This document shows positions 20,659-31,436 of a stretch of DNA of 64,000 nucleotides, one piece after another; positions within the stretch are counted from its first letter, which is position 1, and the number at the start of each line of letters is the position of its first letter. Made by a program: the position numbers and the translations under genes. The stretch comes from Leptospira langatensis. GTDB lineage: Bacteria; Spirochaetota; Leptospiria; Leptospirales; Leptospiraceae. The notes under the pieces were generated by a model. It searched no databases, was not told the DNA's origin, and worked only from the letters and a program-made list of their open reading frames with translations. The DNA is taken from positions 737,062 to 801,061 of the forward strand of contig NZ_RQER01000004.1 of NCBI RefSeq assembly GCF_004770615.1. The letters are read 5' to 3'.

Positions 20659-21465
20659 ATGTACTCGATCATCGATACGCATTGCCACTTAGATATAATA
20701 CAAGAGCAAGGCCAGGAAGTTGCAGAATCTCTGCGAAACGCAAAAGAATCCGGTATAAAAAAGATCGTCCAGATTGGGATCGACCTTGAGAGTTCGATTA
20801 GAGCGAAAGGCTTATCCGAAAAATATTCGGACGAAGAGCTTGAGGTATTTTATTCGATAGGTTGTCACCCGACCGAGACTCATGAATTTCCCAAAAAAGA
20901 AGAAATTCTGACACTAGTCCGCGAAAATATTTCGGACAAGAGGTTATGCGCGATCGGAGAGATCGGTTTAGATTATTATCACGACGACTCGACTAAGGCA
21001 TATCAGGCGGATGTACTCCATTCTTTCTTGGAAGAATCAGGAAAGCTTTCGTTGCCGGTAGTGATCCATTCCAGAGATGCGGCAGAAGACACCGTATCTC
21101 TTTTGAAAGAACATAGGGACAAAGCATTCGGAGTGATCCACTGTTTCACTTATGATTACCCGACTGCGAAGAAGCTCGTTGATCTTGGATATTATATTTC
21201 CTTTTCCGGGATACTTGTTTTTAAGAACGCTAGAGATATCCAAGAAGCCGCGGAGAAACTTCCCTTAGAAAGTATGTTGATCGAGACAGACGCCCCTTTT
21301 TTGGCCCCTCCTCCGTTTAGAGGAAAGAGGAACGAACCGGCTTATACAAAATTCGTACTCGAGAAAATGTTTTCGCTTCGTAAAGAGCCGAACGCAGAAG
21401 TGGAGAAGATCCTCTATAATAATTCCGTTAAATTCACGCAAAGGAAGGCGTATCATCATGATTGA
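20659..21465 (+). CDS. tatD: TatD-family metal-dependent hydrolase
   Basis: A 268-aa TIM-barrel nuclease/hydrolase. Metal ligands are visible: IIDTHCHLD (HxH) at the N-terminus, [26 protein letters not shown] and ETDAPFLAP. TatD proteins have 3'-exonuclease or D-aminoacyl-tRNA-related activities. It overlaps serS by 8 bp, suggesting coupled translation. Confidence 0.93.
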   Translation: MYSIIDTHCHLDIIQEQGQEVAESLRNAKESGIKKIVQIGIDLESSIRAKGLSEKYSDEELEVFYSIGCHPTETHEFPKKEEILTLVRENISDKRLCAIGEIGLDYYHDDSTKAYQADVLHSFLEESGKLSLPVVIHSRDAAEDTVSLLKEHRDKAFGVIHCFTYDYPTAKKLVDLGYYISFSGILVFKNARDIQEAAEKLPLESMLIETDAPFLAPPPFRGKRNEPAYTKFVLEKMFSLRKEPNAEVEKILYNNSVKFTQRKAYHHD

Positions 21466-22711
21466 TCTAAAATTCATAACCGATAACACAGAAGAATTAA
21501 AAGCAAATTTAGAGCGAAGAGGCTTTAAGGATCTGGCTGTTCTAGACGAACTTGCAGGGATCATTTTACGAAGAAAGGACCTTCAAAAAGAAGCGGACGT
21601 TCTCCGAGAAGAAAGGAATAAGGCCAGTAAAGAGATCGGAAAAGTAAAACAAGCCGGTGGAGACATTGCGGCGGCCTCTGCAGCAGTGAAGGAGATCGGA
21701 GATAGGATCAAGAAGATCGAGGATTCTCTTGAAGTCGAAGAAACCAAACTCACCGATATCAATTTAGGTTTGCCGAATATACTCGATAAAGACGTTCCTA
21801 CAGGAAAGAATGAACACGATAACAAAGTCTTGTATGAAGTGGGAGAGGTTCGGAATTTCTCCTTCCAACCTAAACCGCATTTTGAACTGGGAGAATCCTT
21901 AGGTTGGTTTAATTTCGAAAAGGGTGCAAAGCTCGCTGGAGCAAGGGCATACACCTATTTCGGCCAAGGCGCTAAATTGGAAAGGGCTCTGGCAAATTTC
22001 ATGCTAGAGACTCACACAAAAGAGCACGGATATACTGAAGTTTGGGTGCCAGTGATGGTAAACGACGATTGCATGCTTACCACTGGGCAGTATCCCAAGT
22101 TCAAGGATGAATATTATCGTTTGGATCGGGACGATCTGAACTTGATCCCTACGGCGGAAGTTCCTCTCACGAATTTGTATAGAGATGAGATTATTCCGGA
22201 AGGACAACTGCCTATCTCTATTACGGCTCATACTTCTTGTTTCAGAAGAGAAGCAGGTTCCTATGGGAAAGATACGAGAGGCCTTGTGCGAGTGCATCAA
22301 TTCCAAAAAGTGGAACTGGTAAAATTTGCAAGGCCGGAAGATTCCGAAGAAGAACATAAGAAGATGCTTTCTCATGCGGAGAATATCCTAAAGAAATTGG
22401 GAATTCGTTATAGAGTGATGCTATTGTGCAGCGGTGATATTTCGGCAGCTTCTTCTAAGACGTATGATCTAGAAGTTTGGATGCCGGGTTTGAATCGTTG
22501 GATGGAGATTTCTTCGGTTTCGAATTTCAAGGATTTCCAGGCGAGAAGAGGAAAGATCCGTTATAAGTCCAAAGACGGTAAGAACCAGCTTGTTCACACT
22601 TTGAACGGCTCCGGTCTAGCGATTGGAAGGACTCTGGCTGCGGTCATGGAAACCTATCAAAAGGAAGACGGTAGCATAGAATTCCCGGAAGCGCTGAAAC
22701 AATACCTTTAA
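21458..22711 (+). CDS. serS: Seryl-tRNA synthetase
   Basis: Class II synthetase, 417 aa, charging tRNA-Ser. The N-terminal antiparallel coiled coil spans about residues 30-100 ([19 protein letters not shown]). Motif 2 is [17 protein letters not shown] and motif 3 is [19 protein letters not shown]. The ATG lies within the tatD 3' end. Confidence 0.97.
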   Translation: MIDLKFITDNTEELKANLERRGFKDLAVLDELAGIILRRKDLQKEADVLREERNKASKEIGKVKQAGGDIAAASAAVKEIGDRIKKIEDSLEVEETKLTDINLGLPNILDKDVPTGKNEHDNKVLYEVGEVRNFSFQPKPHFELGESLGWFNFEKGAKLAGARAYTYFGQGAKLERALANFMLETHTKEHGYTEVWVPVMVNDDCMLTTGQYPKFKDEYYRLDRDDLNLIPTAEVPLTNLYRDEIIPEGQLPISITAHTSCFRREAGSYGKDTRGLVRVHQFQKVELVKFARPEDSEEEHKKMLSHAENILKKLGIRYRVMLLCSGDISAASSKTYDLEVWMPGLNRWMEISSVSNFKDFQARRGKIRYKSKDGKNQLVHTLNGSGLAIGRTLAAVMETYQKEDGSIEFPEALKQYL

Positions 22712-22805
22712 TTTTTTAAAGGAAAGCGCTTAGGTTTTCATTTAAAAAGCAGATAGTTAGAGTATGGTTTCTTTATTCCGTACTCTTCTTTTCAAAAGGC
22801 TTCCG

Positions 22806-24059
22806 ATGAAAACAGATATCTCCGTCCCTAGCCTGCTTTTTATTTTTCTTCTGAGCGGGACTTCTATTTTCACAGCAGACTCTATTTCTCAAGGAAAGGT
22901 TTCTCCTTTAAAAGGTGAGATCAATACCGGATTGAATGAATTCGGTATCAGCCTTTCTCAAGATGGAAAAATTCTCTATTATTATTCCAAAAGGCAGAAC
23001 TCGAATTATTCAGATCTTTATAAGTCCGTAAAGAATGGTGATTCTTGGAGTAAGGGAGTCGAGATTCGGGAGTTGAACTCTAACTTTGACGATCAAAGTC
23101 CTTACATTACGGGTGATGAGAAGGAGATCATTTTCTCTTCCAATAGAGACGGGAGTATTGAGTTCCAATTGGCAAGCGGTAGGATAGGTGTCTCTAGAGA
23201 TTTATATTATTCTAATTTTGCAAATGGCCGCTGGGAGAAACCAATGCCGCTTCCCCCAGAAGTGAATACTCCAGAGATAGAGGAGAATCCTTTTTTGTAC
23301 GGAACCTTCTTGCTATTCACTCGATATCCTTTCGGAAAAGTTGCGGAGTCGGATATCTATCTATCCGAATTCAAGAATGAGGCTTGGACAGAAGCATTCG
23401 CGTTAGATAAGCCGATCAATACGGAATATGCAGAACTCGCAGCAACGGTGAGTCGCGATGGAAAGTATTTGTATTTCTCTTCCAACCGACCTGGAGGCTA
23501 TGGCGGATTAGATATTTATAAATCTGAGATCAAGGCCGACGGAAGCTTCTCTTCTCCTGTAAATCTTGGGCCGGTAGTGAATTCCAAGGGAGACGAAGCC
23601 TTCTTCTTAGAAGCTCCTGACGGAAAGAATGCGTACTTTTGCAGGTTAGCAAACGAAGGCGGCAATTACGATATCTATGAATTCTCCGCTGCGAATGAGT
23701 GGGAAAGTTTGAAGAAGAATAAGAAGATCTCTTTAGAATCCATTCATTTTAGAACTGCTTCGTACGAAATCGAAGATGTATCCTTTCCGATCTTGGATCG
23801 TTTAGTAGACTTTTTGAAAGAAAATCCGAATATTAAACTCAAGATCATCGGACATACGGATCTTCATGGAGACCCGAAGGACAATCTGGAATTAAGTCGC
23901 CAAAGAGCCTCTGCAGTCCGGGAATATCTACAGAAAAAAGGGATTTCTGAGAGCCGACTTTCTACCGACGGAAAGGGAAGCCAGGAGCCTATTTATCCGG
24001 AGAAAAACCCGGAAACTGACGGCAAGAATCGAAGAACCGAATTTCAAATTTTGGATTAA
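22806..24059 (+). CDS. OmpA-family protein with PD40/WD40-like propeller repeats
   Basis: About 417 aa. A signal peptide (PSLLFIFLLSGTSIFTA) supports starting at ATG 22806, with AAAAGG 6 nt upstream, rather than 22764. The middle contains PD40-type blades such as DGKYLYFSSNRPGGYGGLDIY and EIIFSSNRDGS. The C-terminal OmpA-like peptidoglycan-binding domain has IKLKIIGHTDLHGDPKDN, LSRQRASAVREYL and GKNRRTEFQI. It is probably a periplasmic or outer-membrane peptidoglycan-bound protein. It follows serS by about 95 bp. Confidence 0.88.
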   Translation: MKTDISVPSLLFIFLLSGTSIFTADSISQGKVSPLKGEINTGLNEFGISLSQDGKILYYYSKRQNSNYSDLYKSVKNGDSWSKGVEIRELNSNFDDQSPYITGDEKEIIFSSNRDGSIEFQLASGRIGVSRDLYYSNFANGRWEKPMPLPPEVNTPEIEENPFLYGTFLLFTRYPFGKVAESDIYLSEFKNEAWTEAFALDKPINTEYAELAATVSRDGKYLYFSSNRPGGYGGLDIYKSEIKADGSFSSPVNLGPVVNSKGDEAFFLEAPDGKNAYFCRLANEGGNYDIYEFSAANEWESLKKNKKISLESIHFRTASYEIEDVSFPILDRLVDFLKENPNIKLKIIGHTDLHGDPKDNLELSRQRASAVREYLQKKGISESRLSTDGKGSQEPIYPEKNPETDGKNRRTEFQILD

Positions 24060-24106
24060 AGTAAAAACTCCTTTTATATCCGGAATATGCCGATAACTTA
24101 GGTATC

Positions 24107-24964
24107 ATGAAGAAGCCGAGAAGCATTCGGCCGGCCTTCTTATCGGCTCTTATCTTTTGTATTTCATCTTCTGCTTTTGCGCAGAAAGCACCGATTTCGT
24201 CCCGACTCGATCAGATCCTCGCCAAAAAGGAGTTAGTCGTGGGCGTGAATCGGGTGTACGAGCCTTTTTATATCCAAGATCCCAAAGATGGCTACCCGGG
24301 TTTCGATATGGAGCTTGCAAAGCTTTACGCGGATTACTTGGGAGTCGCTCTTAGAGTGAAACCTCTCAAAACCTTTCGCCAATTTTCGGATGAGATTGCG
24401 GCTGGTACGATCGATATGGCTCTCGCAGGAATGTCTACTGATCTGACTCGAGGTAAATCGGTTACCTTTTCCGATCCTTATCTTCTGACTACGCCGGCAG
24501 GTTTGGTGTATAAGCGTTCTCTTCCTCCGGAACCGGAAGGAAGTATCGTTACCACTCGTACTTTCAAATCTATCGAGGACTTGGCGGTCATCAACGCTCT
24601 ATCTTTCTCCGTGAGATCGAATACCACGAACCATAACTATCTTTTGAGAAGATTCAGTAAGAATCTGATCTACAGTTATCTTTCCGATTCTGTTGCTTTA
24701 GATTCTTTGATCAAAGGGAATGTTACTTGCTTCGTAGCGGATAGTTTATATATTCTTTCCCTTCTGCAAAGACAACCAAGCTTGCGAGCTAGTTACGTTG
24801 CACTTGTGAATCCTGTAATGGACGAATATATCAGTGCAGCCTTACCTTTGAACGATCTTGTATTTGCTGATAATTTTAATTTCTTCATTAAAGAATTGAA
24901 ACGTACAGCTGTGATCGAAGGACTTAGATCCAAATATTTTCTCGGAAGCGGATGGGTTAAATAA
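24107..24964 (+). CDS. Family 3 periplasmic solute-binding protein
   Basis: A 285-aa protein with a signal peptide ([12 protein letters not shown]) and the family 3 binding fold: [42 protein letters not shown] and [14 protein letters not shown]. Members bind amino acids or related small molecules for ABC import or signalling. No permease or ATPase gene is adjacent; instead the next gene, 3 bp downstream, encodes a beta-barrel-like protein. The ligand is unknown. Confidence 0.88.
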   Translation: MKKPRSIRPAFLSALIFCISSSAFAQKAPISSRLDQILAKKELVVGVNRVYEPFYIQDPKDGYPGFDMELAKLYADYLGVALRVKPLKTFRQFSDEIAAGTIDMALAGMSTDLTRGKSVTFSDPYLLTTPAGLVYKRSLPPEPEGSIVTTRTFKSIEDLAVINALSFSVRSNTTNHNYLLRRFSKNLIYSYLSDSVALDSLIKGNVTCFVADSLYILSLLQRQPSLRASYVALVNPVMDEYISAALPLNDLVFADNFNFFIKELKRTAVIEGLRSKYFLGSGWVK

Positions 24965-24967
24965 TCC

Positions 24968-26539
24968 GTGTTAAGACTTCCGAAAGTAAAGATCAGATTC
25001 TGTATCATATCCTTATTCTTCTTTGCGGGAGTTTCTATATCCGCTCAGGAAGTGGAGGAAAAGACCAAGATCGATTTTCAAGGGAACTACAGGGTTCGGG
25101 CGTTCAATCTGGGAAGGGATATTTATACATCTCGCCAAACCCCAGTGACTCCTTATAATCGTCAGCAATTCCTGAATCAGTACAATCAGCAGGTGGCTCA
25201 ATCTTTCCAAGACGAATTGACCGCTAGGTCTAAAGGACTTCCTACGACGACTAGTCCTCAAAAAGAAGATCAAACCTATTACGATACTAGGATGACCTTG
25301 AACATGAACTTCTCCACTTCGAAATATTTCGAAGCGTTGGTGGGTGTTCAGATCGGAGACATTATCTTTGGAGGTCGGGGAGTTACTCAGACTTCTACGG
25401 TTGGTCCAGGTACAGGAGGACAGGCCACTTTTAGTTCTTCGGTAAACATGCAGACGAACTTCCTATATTTGAATTTCAAATTACCGGAGAGAGGGTTCTC
25501 TGCTAGGGTCGGTCTTCAGCTTTTTACTTCTGCGCAAGGTAGGGTCGTTTTTATTCCGGGAACAGGTGTGAACTTGACCAAGGATATCCGAGACTGGAAC
25601 ACTACGCTGGAAGGTGGTTGGTTCGTAGCTCAGCAAAATAATTTTACGGACTTAGATAAGAATTCGTATTCGGATAAGAACTACCAAGGTTCTAATATTT
25701 ATTTTTATAAGATCAAGACCAGTTTCTTCAATAATGCGAAGCATGAACTGTATTCTTTCTATCTAGATGATAATTTAAGAGATCTGCAAACTGTCACCGG
25801 CGTATACGGGACTGTCTCTCAGACTAGCGAATCAAGCGATCTATTCTGGCATGGACTCTTTAACGAATTCAATTTCTCGGATTTCACTCTTGTTGTTCAC
25901 GGGATCTACAATCACGGAAGGGTGAAATCATTGAATCCTTATCGCGATGTAAACGGCAACGTGGTTCAGGACAAATACGATCTCTATAATATCAAAGGTG
26001 GCTTTTTCGATACTCAGTTATCGTACCGGTATAACGAGTCTTTGAGTTTTACGATGATGGGCTCCGGCTCCACAGGACGACCCGGTTTTGAAAAGGACGG
26101 GAGCAGATCCAATTTGCATGGGAACGGGTATAGGACCTTGCTTCCAGGTTACTCACTCTCGAACATCGCGAACGACTTTACGGGAGGTTACGCTTTATTC
26201 TCCGGTAAGGACATGAGCGGTTTATACGAATATGGTTTGTATTCGGATATTGTTCTCTCCGGTCCCTTAGTGTTGACCGTAGGTTATTATCGTTTGTACG
26301 GGACCAAGTCTCCTTTGATCGATAATAATCGCTTTTATAATGCGGAGAATTTCTATCAGACGTCCGCGTATTTCGGACAGGAATACAATTTGAACTTAAG
26401 ATACAGCGCCTTTCGGGATATGCAGATCTTACTTCGTTCCGGATATTTTATCGCGGGGAATGGTCTGAAGGCTTTTCTAGACACGACTCACGGCACAGTA
26501 CTTCACGAATTATTTGTGACCGCAGAACATAGATTCTAA
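24968..26539 (+). CDS. Probable outer-membrane beta-barrel protein
   Basis: A 523-aa exported protein starting at GTG, 3 bp after the solute-binding protein. A signal peptide ([17 protein letters not shown]) is followed by long alternating strands rich in Tyr, Phe, Asn and Gly. The protein ends in VTAEHRF, with the terminal Phe typical of outer-membrane barrels. Overall it resembles alginate-export/porin-type barrels, but I cannot name a family. Its stop overlaps the stop of recR on the other strand. Coupling to the binding protein suggests joint uptake (inference). Confidence 0.7.
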   Translation: MLRLPKVKIRFCIISLFFFAGVSISAQEVEEKTKIDFQGNYRVRAFNLGRDIYTSRQTPVTPYNRQQFLNQYNQQVAQSFQDELTARSKGLPTTTSPQKEDQTYYDTRMTLNMNFSTSKYFEALVGVQIGDIIFGGRGVTQTSTVGPGTGGQATFSSSVNMQTNFLYLNFKLPERGFSARVGLQLFTSAQGRVVFIPGTGVNLTKDIRDWNTTLEGGWFVAQQNNFTDLDKNSYSDKNYQGSNIYFYKIKTSFFNNAKHELYSFYLDDNLRDLQTVTGVYGTVSQTSESSDLFWHGLFNEFNFSDFTLVVHGIYNHGRVKSLNPYRDVNGNVVQDKYDLYNIKGGFFDTQLSYRYNESLSFTMMGSGSTGRPGFEKDGSRSNLHGNGYRTLLPGYSLSNIANDFTGGYALFSGKDMSGLYEYGLYSDIVLSGPLVLTVGYYRLYGTKSPLIDNNRFYNAENFYQTSAYFGQEYNLNLRYSAFRDMQILLRSGYFIAGNGLKAFLDTTHGTVLHELFVTAEHRF

Positions 26540-27129
26540 AGTTTCAACCGTGAACGTATGGCTCGGCCCAGCGTATATTGGTCCGCCAGTTCTATGGAAC
26601 CGCCTACTGTGATCCCATATGCGATCCTAGTTACAGTTACATTATAATTCTTTAATTGATGGTGAAGATAATCCGCAGTTGCGTCTCCTTCTAACGTCGG
26701 ATTGGTTGCAACCAAGACCTCTTTGATCTCTTCCGGTTGGATCCTTTCGAGTAATTCTCGGATCCGCAGGTCTTGGGGGCCTACTCCTTCCAAAGGAGAA
26801 ATGACTCCATTGAGTACATGATATCTTCCTTTAAATTCACCCGTATTCTCGATAAAGAATACGTCTTCGGGCTGTTCTACTACACAAACTGTTTGGCTAT
26901 CTCTTTTATCGGAAAGACAGAGATCGCACAGCTCTTCCTCAGAATAAGCTCCACAGCGGGAACAGAACCGTATCCTTCCTTTTACGTCAGAAATGCTCTG
27001 GATGAATCCGTTAAACACAGCCGGATCCTGACGAAGTAAATGAAAGCTTATGCGATAAGCGCTTTTTCTACCGATCCCTGGAAGAGAAGAAAGTGCGTTT
27101 ACCATTCCCTCGATTAAATGCTCAGCCAA
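26536..27129 (-). CDS. recR: Recombination protein RecR
   Basis: Works with RecF and RecO in RecA loading. The N-terminal helix-hairpin-helix [17 protein letters not shown], the four-Cys zinc finger [16 protein letters not shown] and the TOPRIM domain ([13 protein letters not shown] and [16 protein letters not shown]) are present. I choose TTG at 27129, which overlaps the ebfC stop by 8 bp and gives 197 aa, the usual family length. An open frame extends upstream to 27174, and an ATG at 27105 is another option. Confidence 0.94.
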   Translation of the reverse strand: MAEHLIEGMVNALSSLPGIGRKSAYRISFHLLRQDPAVFNGFIQSISDVKGRIRFCSRCGAYSEEELCDLCLSDKRDSQTVCVVEQPEDVFFIENTGEFKGRYHVLNGVISPLEGVGPQDLRIRELLERIQPEEIKEVLVATNPTLEGDATADYLHHQLKNYNVTVTRIAYGITVGGSIELADQYTLGRAIRSRLKL

Positions 27130-27469
27130 GGTTACCGCCGAATAGTTTGGAAATTTCGGATAAGTCCAAGCCACCGGTTACCGATTTTAATTCGTACTCG
27201 GTAGCTTCTTTTGCTTTTTTGAGAGAGTCGTTTGTAGCAGCCAGAACAAGATCCTCTAACATTTTATTATCTTCAGAATCGAAAAGAGCGCGATTGATCT
27301 TTATATCTACAACGACCCCGTCGCCGGTTGAAGTCACTTGCACCATTCCGGCACCTGCATCGCCTACTACTCTCAGGTTCGAGATCCTCTTTTTAATCTC
27401 TTCCATTTTTCCGCGCATCTCGCCCATCTTGGAAAAGATCTCGGAAGCATTTTTTAGATTTTCGAACAT
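27122..27469 (-). CDS. ebfC: YbaB/EbfC nucleoid-associated protein
   Basis: A 115-aa DNA-binding protein of the YbaB/EbfC family. The family core includes [39 protein letters not shown] and [18 protein letters not shown]. In the spirochaete Borrelia the homologue is a nucleoid protein. It lies between dnaX and recR, the order conserved in many bacteria, 9 bp after dnaX and overlapping recR. Confidence 0.9.
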   Translation of the reverse strand: MFENLKNASEIFSKMGEMRGKMEEIKKRISNLRVVGDAGAGMVQVTSTGDGVVVDIKINRALFDSEDNKMLEDLVLAATNDSLKKAKEATEYELKSVTGGLDLSEISKLFGGNLG

Positions 27470-27478
27470 TCTCTCTCC

Positions 27479-28924
27479 TCAGTGCCCTAACTTAGGAACC
27501 TTGGACGGATCTACATCCGTGCCCAGGAACTCGTTTTTAAAGGACTTCTCCCATTCTGCGTCCTCAGTGGAAACTTCTTTGGCCATGTCTTCCAAAGAAG
27601 AAATTCCCAAAGTTTCCTGTTTTCGTTCAGCAGGTTCAGTCTGAGGTTTAGACTCCGGCTGAACCTGTACTGGCTTTGGGTTGGGAGCCTCTTTCGCAGG
27701 AGCAGTGGATTTTTGCATACCGTCCTTGTTGATGGATGCCCCGGAATCAGGCTCTTGTATCATTAGAATGAGATGATTGATGCGGTCTACTAAACCGGAA
27801 AGGCTTGGTTTTGCGAGATCCTCCGCCAGTTTCTTGATCTGGATCTCTATGAAAATCTTAATCTCAAAGGAATTGCGTAGTCTTAAATTCTTTGCCTTTT
27901 CAAACAATTCGAATAAACGGAAGGATAGCTTGTTTAAGGAAACCAGATCGAAGGATTCGAAATCCTTTCTCATCTTTTGCAGATCTTCTCTAGGATAATT
28001 TGCAGATTCGGAATCGGCCACAGAATCCTTGAGTAAGCAAAGAGTGTGAGTAAACTCGATCGAATCCCAAAGGAATTTAAAGATGTCCTGACCTTCTTGG
28101 TAGAGTCCCTCAATGATCTCTAAAGATTTGGAATGGCTATCCGAAGCCAAAAGACTCTTGATAAAATCGGAAAGGAAGTCGATCCCATGATACCCGATCA
28201 TTTTTCGGATCTCGGAACCGAGCAAACGATTATCAGTAAAAACTAATGCTTGCTCCATGAAAGAGAGCATGTCTCGAACGGAACCGTCTCCCTTCTTCGC
28301 TATCCAGAATAATCCTTCAGAGTCATACTTGGTATTCTCTTCTTTGCATAAATTCTCCGCATAGTCTTGGAGAACGGAAAGAGGTACCTTCTTAAAAATA
28401 AAATCCTGACAGCGAGAGAGAATGGTTTCCGGGATCTTATGATACTCTGTGGTAGCGAGAACAAAGACAACATGAGCGGGTGGCTCTTCGAGGGTTTTTA
28501 AGAGAGCGTTGAAGGATTGGTCGGTCAGCATGTGTACCTCGTCTATGATGTACACCTTATACTTTCCACCCATAGGAGTGAACTTTACGTTATCTCTGAG
28601 TTCTCTGATATTCTCTATGCCTCGGTTACTAGCGGCATCTATCTCAAGAACATCGCCTGAGATCCCTTTCGTGATCTCCACACAGGAATCGCATTGATTA
28701 CAGGGTTCGTTATCGATCGGATTTTGACAGTTGAGTCTCTTTGCAAAGATCCGAGCGATGGTAGTCTTTCCTACGCCTCTCGGGCCGAAGAAAATATAAG
28801 CATGACCAATCTTGCCGGATTTGACTGCGTTTTGCAGGGCGCCAATCGCTAGATTCTGATGAATGACATCCTTAAATCTTTGAGGGCGGTACTTACGTGA
28901 AAGAACTTCGTGATTTCCGGCCAT
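27479..28924 (-). CDS. dnaX: DNA polymerase III gamma/tau subunit
   Basis: Clamp-loader ATPase, 481 aa. Walker A is [21 protein letters not shown] Cys cluster follows (CNQCDSC). Then come [24 protein letters not shown] (Walker B), [17 protein letters not shown] (SRC motif) and a C-terminal region rich in Pro, Glu and Lys (residues 400-450) as linker. No obvious slippery A-run for gamma frameshifting was noticed. AAGAAG precedes the ATG. It heads dnaX-ebfC-recR. Confidence 0.95.
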   Translation of the reverse strand: MAGNHEVLSRKYRPQRFKDVIHQNLAIGALQNAVKSGKIGHAYIFFGPRGVGKTTIARIFAKRLNCQNPIDNEPCNQCDSCVEITKGISGDVLEIDAASNRGIENIRELRDNVKFTPMGGKYKVYIIDEVHMLTDQSFNALLKTLEEPPAHVVFVLATTEYHKIPETILSRCQDFIFKKVPLSVLQDYAENLCKEENTKYDSEGLFWIAKKGDGSVRDMLSFMEQALVFTDNRLLGSEIRKMIGYHGIDFLSDFIKSLLASDSHSKSLEIIEGLYQEGQDIFKFLWDSIEFTHTLCLLKDSVADSESANYPREDLQKMRKDFESFDLVSLNKLSFRLFELFEKAKNLRLRNSFEIKIFIEIQIKKLAEDLAKPSLSGLVDRINHLILMIQEPDSGASINKDGMQKSTAPAKEAPNPKPVQVQPESKPQTEPAERKQETLGISSLEDMAKEVSTEDAEWEKSFKNEFLGTDVDPSKVPKLGH

Positions 28925-28984
28925 ATACTTCTTATTTTACCAGATAGCCTAATAGGAGAAAGGAGGAAAAGCCGAAAAGCTCGC

Positions 28985-29443
28985 TTAATTTCTCTTATCC
29001 TTAAAGAAAGTTTTGAAGATCTCGGTTGTCTGTTCTGATTTAAGAAGAAGAAGTTCTGGAAAGAAATTACGACTATAGATCGTTTCTACAGGAATAGAAG
29101 AAATGCCTTCTCCTTGTTTAGCAGGAACGAGATAGGCCACATAAGGAATTCTAGAAAGAAGAATGGAACCTCCGCACATCAAACAAGGCTCTAGAGTTGT
29201 GATCAAAAAGCAGTCATTCAGATAGCGTTCTTTACGGATCTCCTTGGCTTTAGTGATGGCGATCACTTCGCTATGTAAGGCCGAATCCCCCGAAGTTTCT
29301 ACAGAGTTAAAAGCTTCGCAAATTAAGTCTTTCTCTTTGTAAATCTGTGTGAAACTAGGGATCTCATGTAAATTTTCCGAACGGATTTCGGTAAACCGTT
29401 CCATAAAGGACGCAAGAAGGGATTGTATTATTTCGGCCTTCAT
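28985..29443 (-). CDS. tadA: tRNA-adenosine deaminase-like protein
   Basis: A 152-aa cytidine/adenosine deaminase-fold protein. Zinc and catalytic motifs are HSEVIAI (HxE) and EPCLMCGGSILLSRI (PCxxC). TadA converts adenosine 34 to inosine in tRNA-Arg. The usual HAE is HSE here, and the region after the PCxxC is divergent, so another deaminase specificity is possible. Position next to dnaX-ebfC-recR, as in Bacillus, supports TadA. Confidence 0.75.
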   Translation of the reverse strand: MKAEIIQSLLASFMERFTEIRSENLHEIPSFTQIYKEKDLICEAFNSVETSGDSALHSEVIAITKAKEIRKERYLNDCFLITTLEPCLMCGGSILLSRIPYVAYLVPAKQGEGISSIPVETIYSRNFFPELLLLKSEQTTEIFKTFFKDKRN

Positions 29444-29504
29444 TTTCGGATTCCTTTGTAAATTCTACTTGCTCTTAGCGGATGCAAATGGTTTTTTTTA
29501 GCGC

Positions 29505-31106
29505 ATGATTCTTTCGGCCAAACTTCTGAGACCGGCCGGCTCTTCCGCAAAGACCAATACCCTTTTGATACGATTGAATTCTCCTACGGGGCCTTCGAGC
29601 TCTCAGAGACAACCTCTCGTTCTAGGTTTGGCCTTGGATAGAAGTTGGTCCATGAAAGGAAACAAGATGGATGCAGTCGTTCAGGCTTCTTCTTCTCTTG
29701 TGAATTGGCTTACTCGTCGGGATTTTCTGACCGCTGTGGCTTATGCGGAAGATGTGCAAGTCATCCAACCTCTGGTCCCCCTCGCTGAAAAAAATTCTGT
29801 TATTCATCGTTTGAATTCCATACAAGTTGGAACTTCTACCAATCTAAGCGGAGGCTGGTTGCATGTCCTTAGGACCCTCGAACTTCATCCGATTGCCGAC
29901 GGTTATAAGAGAGTCATTCTTTTAACGGATGGAAATCCTACTCTAGGTATCAAGGATCCTGTTCAACTCATTCAGATAGCATCGGATGCCTATAAGAAAG
30001 GGATCAGTACTACAGTGATCGGTTTCGGGAACGATTTCAATGAGATACTCTTGAAAGAGATCGCAGAATCCGGTGGAGGGAATTTCTATTATGTGGAAAC
30101 TCCTGAAGAGACAGGAGATATTTTCTTCAAAGAGTTCGGGGACATCGGGACATTATACGCACAGTCTATCGAACTGAGAGTAGATTTTCCGAAAGGAATG
30201 GATTATCACGATGTGATCTCCGAAGTTTCTTCTTATCTGGAGCCGGATCCGGAAGAAGCGGGAAGATCCAAATCTCTGGTGGTCGAAGTTGGGGATATGA
30301 GAGCCGACGATGTAAAGAGCATCGTGGTCCAAATGCGACCTACAAGAAAGGAATCTCCTGAGAATATTAAAATTTCTGCAAGTTATTATGAACTAACCGA
30401 CGGGGCGAAACTGGAACAGAAGAGTTTCGATCTACCTTTGGATTGGGAAGACCAGTCTGCAAAAGAAGATGCGGACGTAGTCGTAGAGGCTACGATCGCC
30501 AAGACAGGAAAGGGTCTTAGAAAAGCGGGAACTCTTTTAAAAGAAGGTTATACGGACGAGTCCATCGGTCTACTCAACGATCTGATCAAAGAGATCAATG
30601 AGAAGGAGGAGTTAGCTCCGGAAGTTCTGCAAACCTTAGGATTTCGGGTGAGCTCCTTAAAGAATAGGATCTTGGAAAATTCTCCGAGTGCTGCAAAGCA
30701 CTTGGTTGCCTCCGCTTCCGAGTTGCAATATGGGACCCAGGAGTCCTTTCCAGACGATGGAGTGGAATATCACGACGAGATCTATTGCTTTCGCTCTGCG
30801 GAAGATATAGATCTGTATAGATGCCCAGAGATCAAAGGAGCCATTCAAGAGAAGATGAAGCAAGGATACAGATATATCGTATTCAACCTGGCAAAGTCTT
30901 CTTATATAGATTCCTCTGCGATCGGTATGCTGATCCAGATCGCAGGATGGCTGAGAAAGAGAGGAGGAGAATTGGTCGTAAGCAATTTACGAGCTTCTGT
31001 GAAGAAGGTATTCTCCATCACTAGATTAGAATCCCATATTCGTTCCGCAGAAACGGAAGAAGAAGCACAAGCGCTATTGCAATCTTGGATCGAAAGCAAG
31101 GTCTAG
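29505..31106 (+). CDS. VWA-STAS fusion protein
   Basis: A 533-aa cytoplasmic protein (no signal peptide). Residues 35-220 form a von Willebrand A domain with a complete MIDAS: DRSWS at 45-49, STNLSGG and LLTDGNPT. A middle beta-rich and helical segment follows (residues 220-420). Residues 430-530 match a STAS anti-anti-sigma domain, [22 protein letters not shown], with candidate phospho-Ser at 470/471 after Asp469. STAS proteins act in partner-switching with anti-sigma kinases; none is adjacent. Its stop overlaps the stop of the convergent PC4 gene. Confidence 0.85.
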   Translation: MILSAKLLRPAGSSAKTNTLLIRLNSPTGPSSSQRQPLVLGLALDRSWSMKGNKMDAVVQASSSLVNWLTRRDFLTAVAYAEDVQVIQPLVPLAEKNSVIHRLNSIQVGTSTNLSGGWLHVLRTLELHPIADGYKRVILLTDGNPTLGIKDPVQLIQIASDAYKKGISTTVIGFGNDFNEILLKEIAESGGGNFYYVETPEETGDIFFKEFGDIGTLYAQSIELRVDFPKGMDYHDVISEVSSYLEPDPEEAGRSKSLVVEVGDMRADDVKSIVVQMRPTRKESPENIKISASYYELTDGAKLEQKSFDLPLDWEDQSAKEDADVVVEATIAKTGKGLRKAGTLLKEGYTDESIGLLNDLIKEINEKEELAPEVLQTLGFRVSSLKNRILENSPSAAKHLVASASELQYGTQESFPDDGVEYHDEIYCFRSAEDIDLYRCPEIKGAIQEKMKQGYRYIVFNLAKSSYIDSSAIGMLIQIAGWLRKRGGELVVSNLRASVKKVFSITRLESHIRSAETEEEAQALLQSWIESKV

Positions 31107-31315
31107 TTCAATAAGCTTTCCGCTGCAAGGATTGCATCTTTTACTTCGGCATACAAACCTACAGGAATAGCGATCCCCTTTTGAGTCGGCTTGTACTCTC
31201 CTTCGCTATCGGTGTACCATATCCTTAAGTTCAGATACTTGTTTCCCTTGAATTCGGAAATCTCCACGCGGATGATCTCACCTTTGCCTTTGTCTATATC
31301 TCGGATTACGCTCAT
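31103..31315 (-). CDS. Small PC4 (p15)-domain protein
   Basis: About 70 aa, matching the PC4/YdbC single-strand nucleic-acid-binding domain: [39 protein letters not shown] and a C-terminal helix. I choose ATG at 31315, with AAGGAG about 11 nt upstream; a GTG at 31342 is in frame. It is located between the ferredoxin-NADP reductase terminator and the VWA-STAS gene, with overlapping convergent stops. Likely a single-stranded-DNA-binding or transcription-related factor (family knowledge). Confidence 0.78.
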   Translation of the reverse strand: MSVIRDIDKGKGEIIRVEISEFKGNKYLNLRIWYTDSEGEYKPTQKGIAIPVGLYAEVKDAILAAESLLN

Positions 31316-31381
31316 GAATGTTTCGACTCCTTCGGACTGCACGAGACTAAATTCTTTGTTTTGGATTTCCAGTCGTTTTCA

Positions 31382-31412
31382 TAAAAAAAGGCCCCCAAGT
31401 GGGAGCCCTTTA
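31382..31412 (-). terminator. Rho-independent terminator of the ferredoxin-NADP reductase gene
   Basis: On the minus strand a GC-rich stem (GGGCTCCC / GGGGGCC, one mismatch and one bulge) is followed by seven T. It starts 25 bp after the stop codon of the reductase gene. Confidence 0.8.
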
Positions 31413-31436
31413 TAAAAATAGAATGGAAGCGAAGGA

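Noticed and set aside
20650..20661. TTTCACATGTA near the tatD start as parS
   Set aside because: Only the left half matches; the right half lacks GAAAC.
28985..29443. Deaminase as a guanine or riboflavin-pathway deaminase
   Set aside because: Possible from the divergent C-terminus, but length, PCxxC context and dnaX-ebfC-recR synteny favour TadA.
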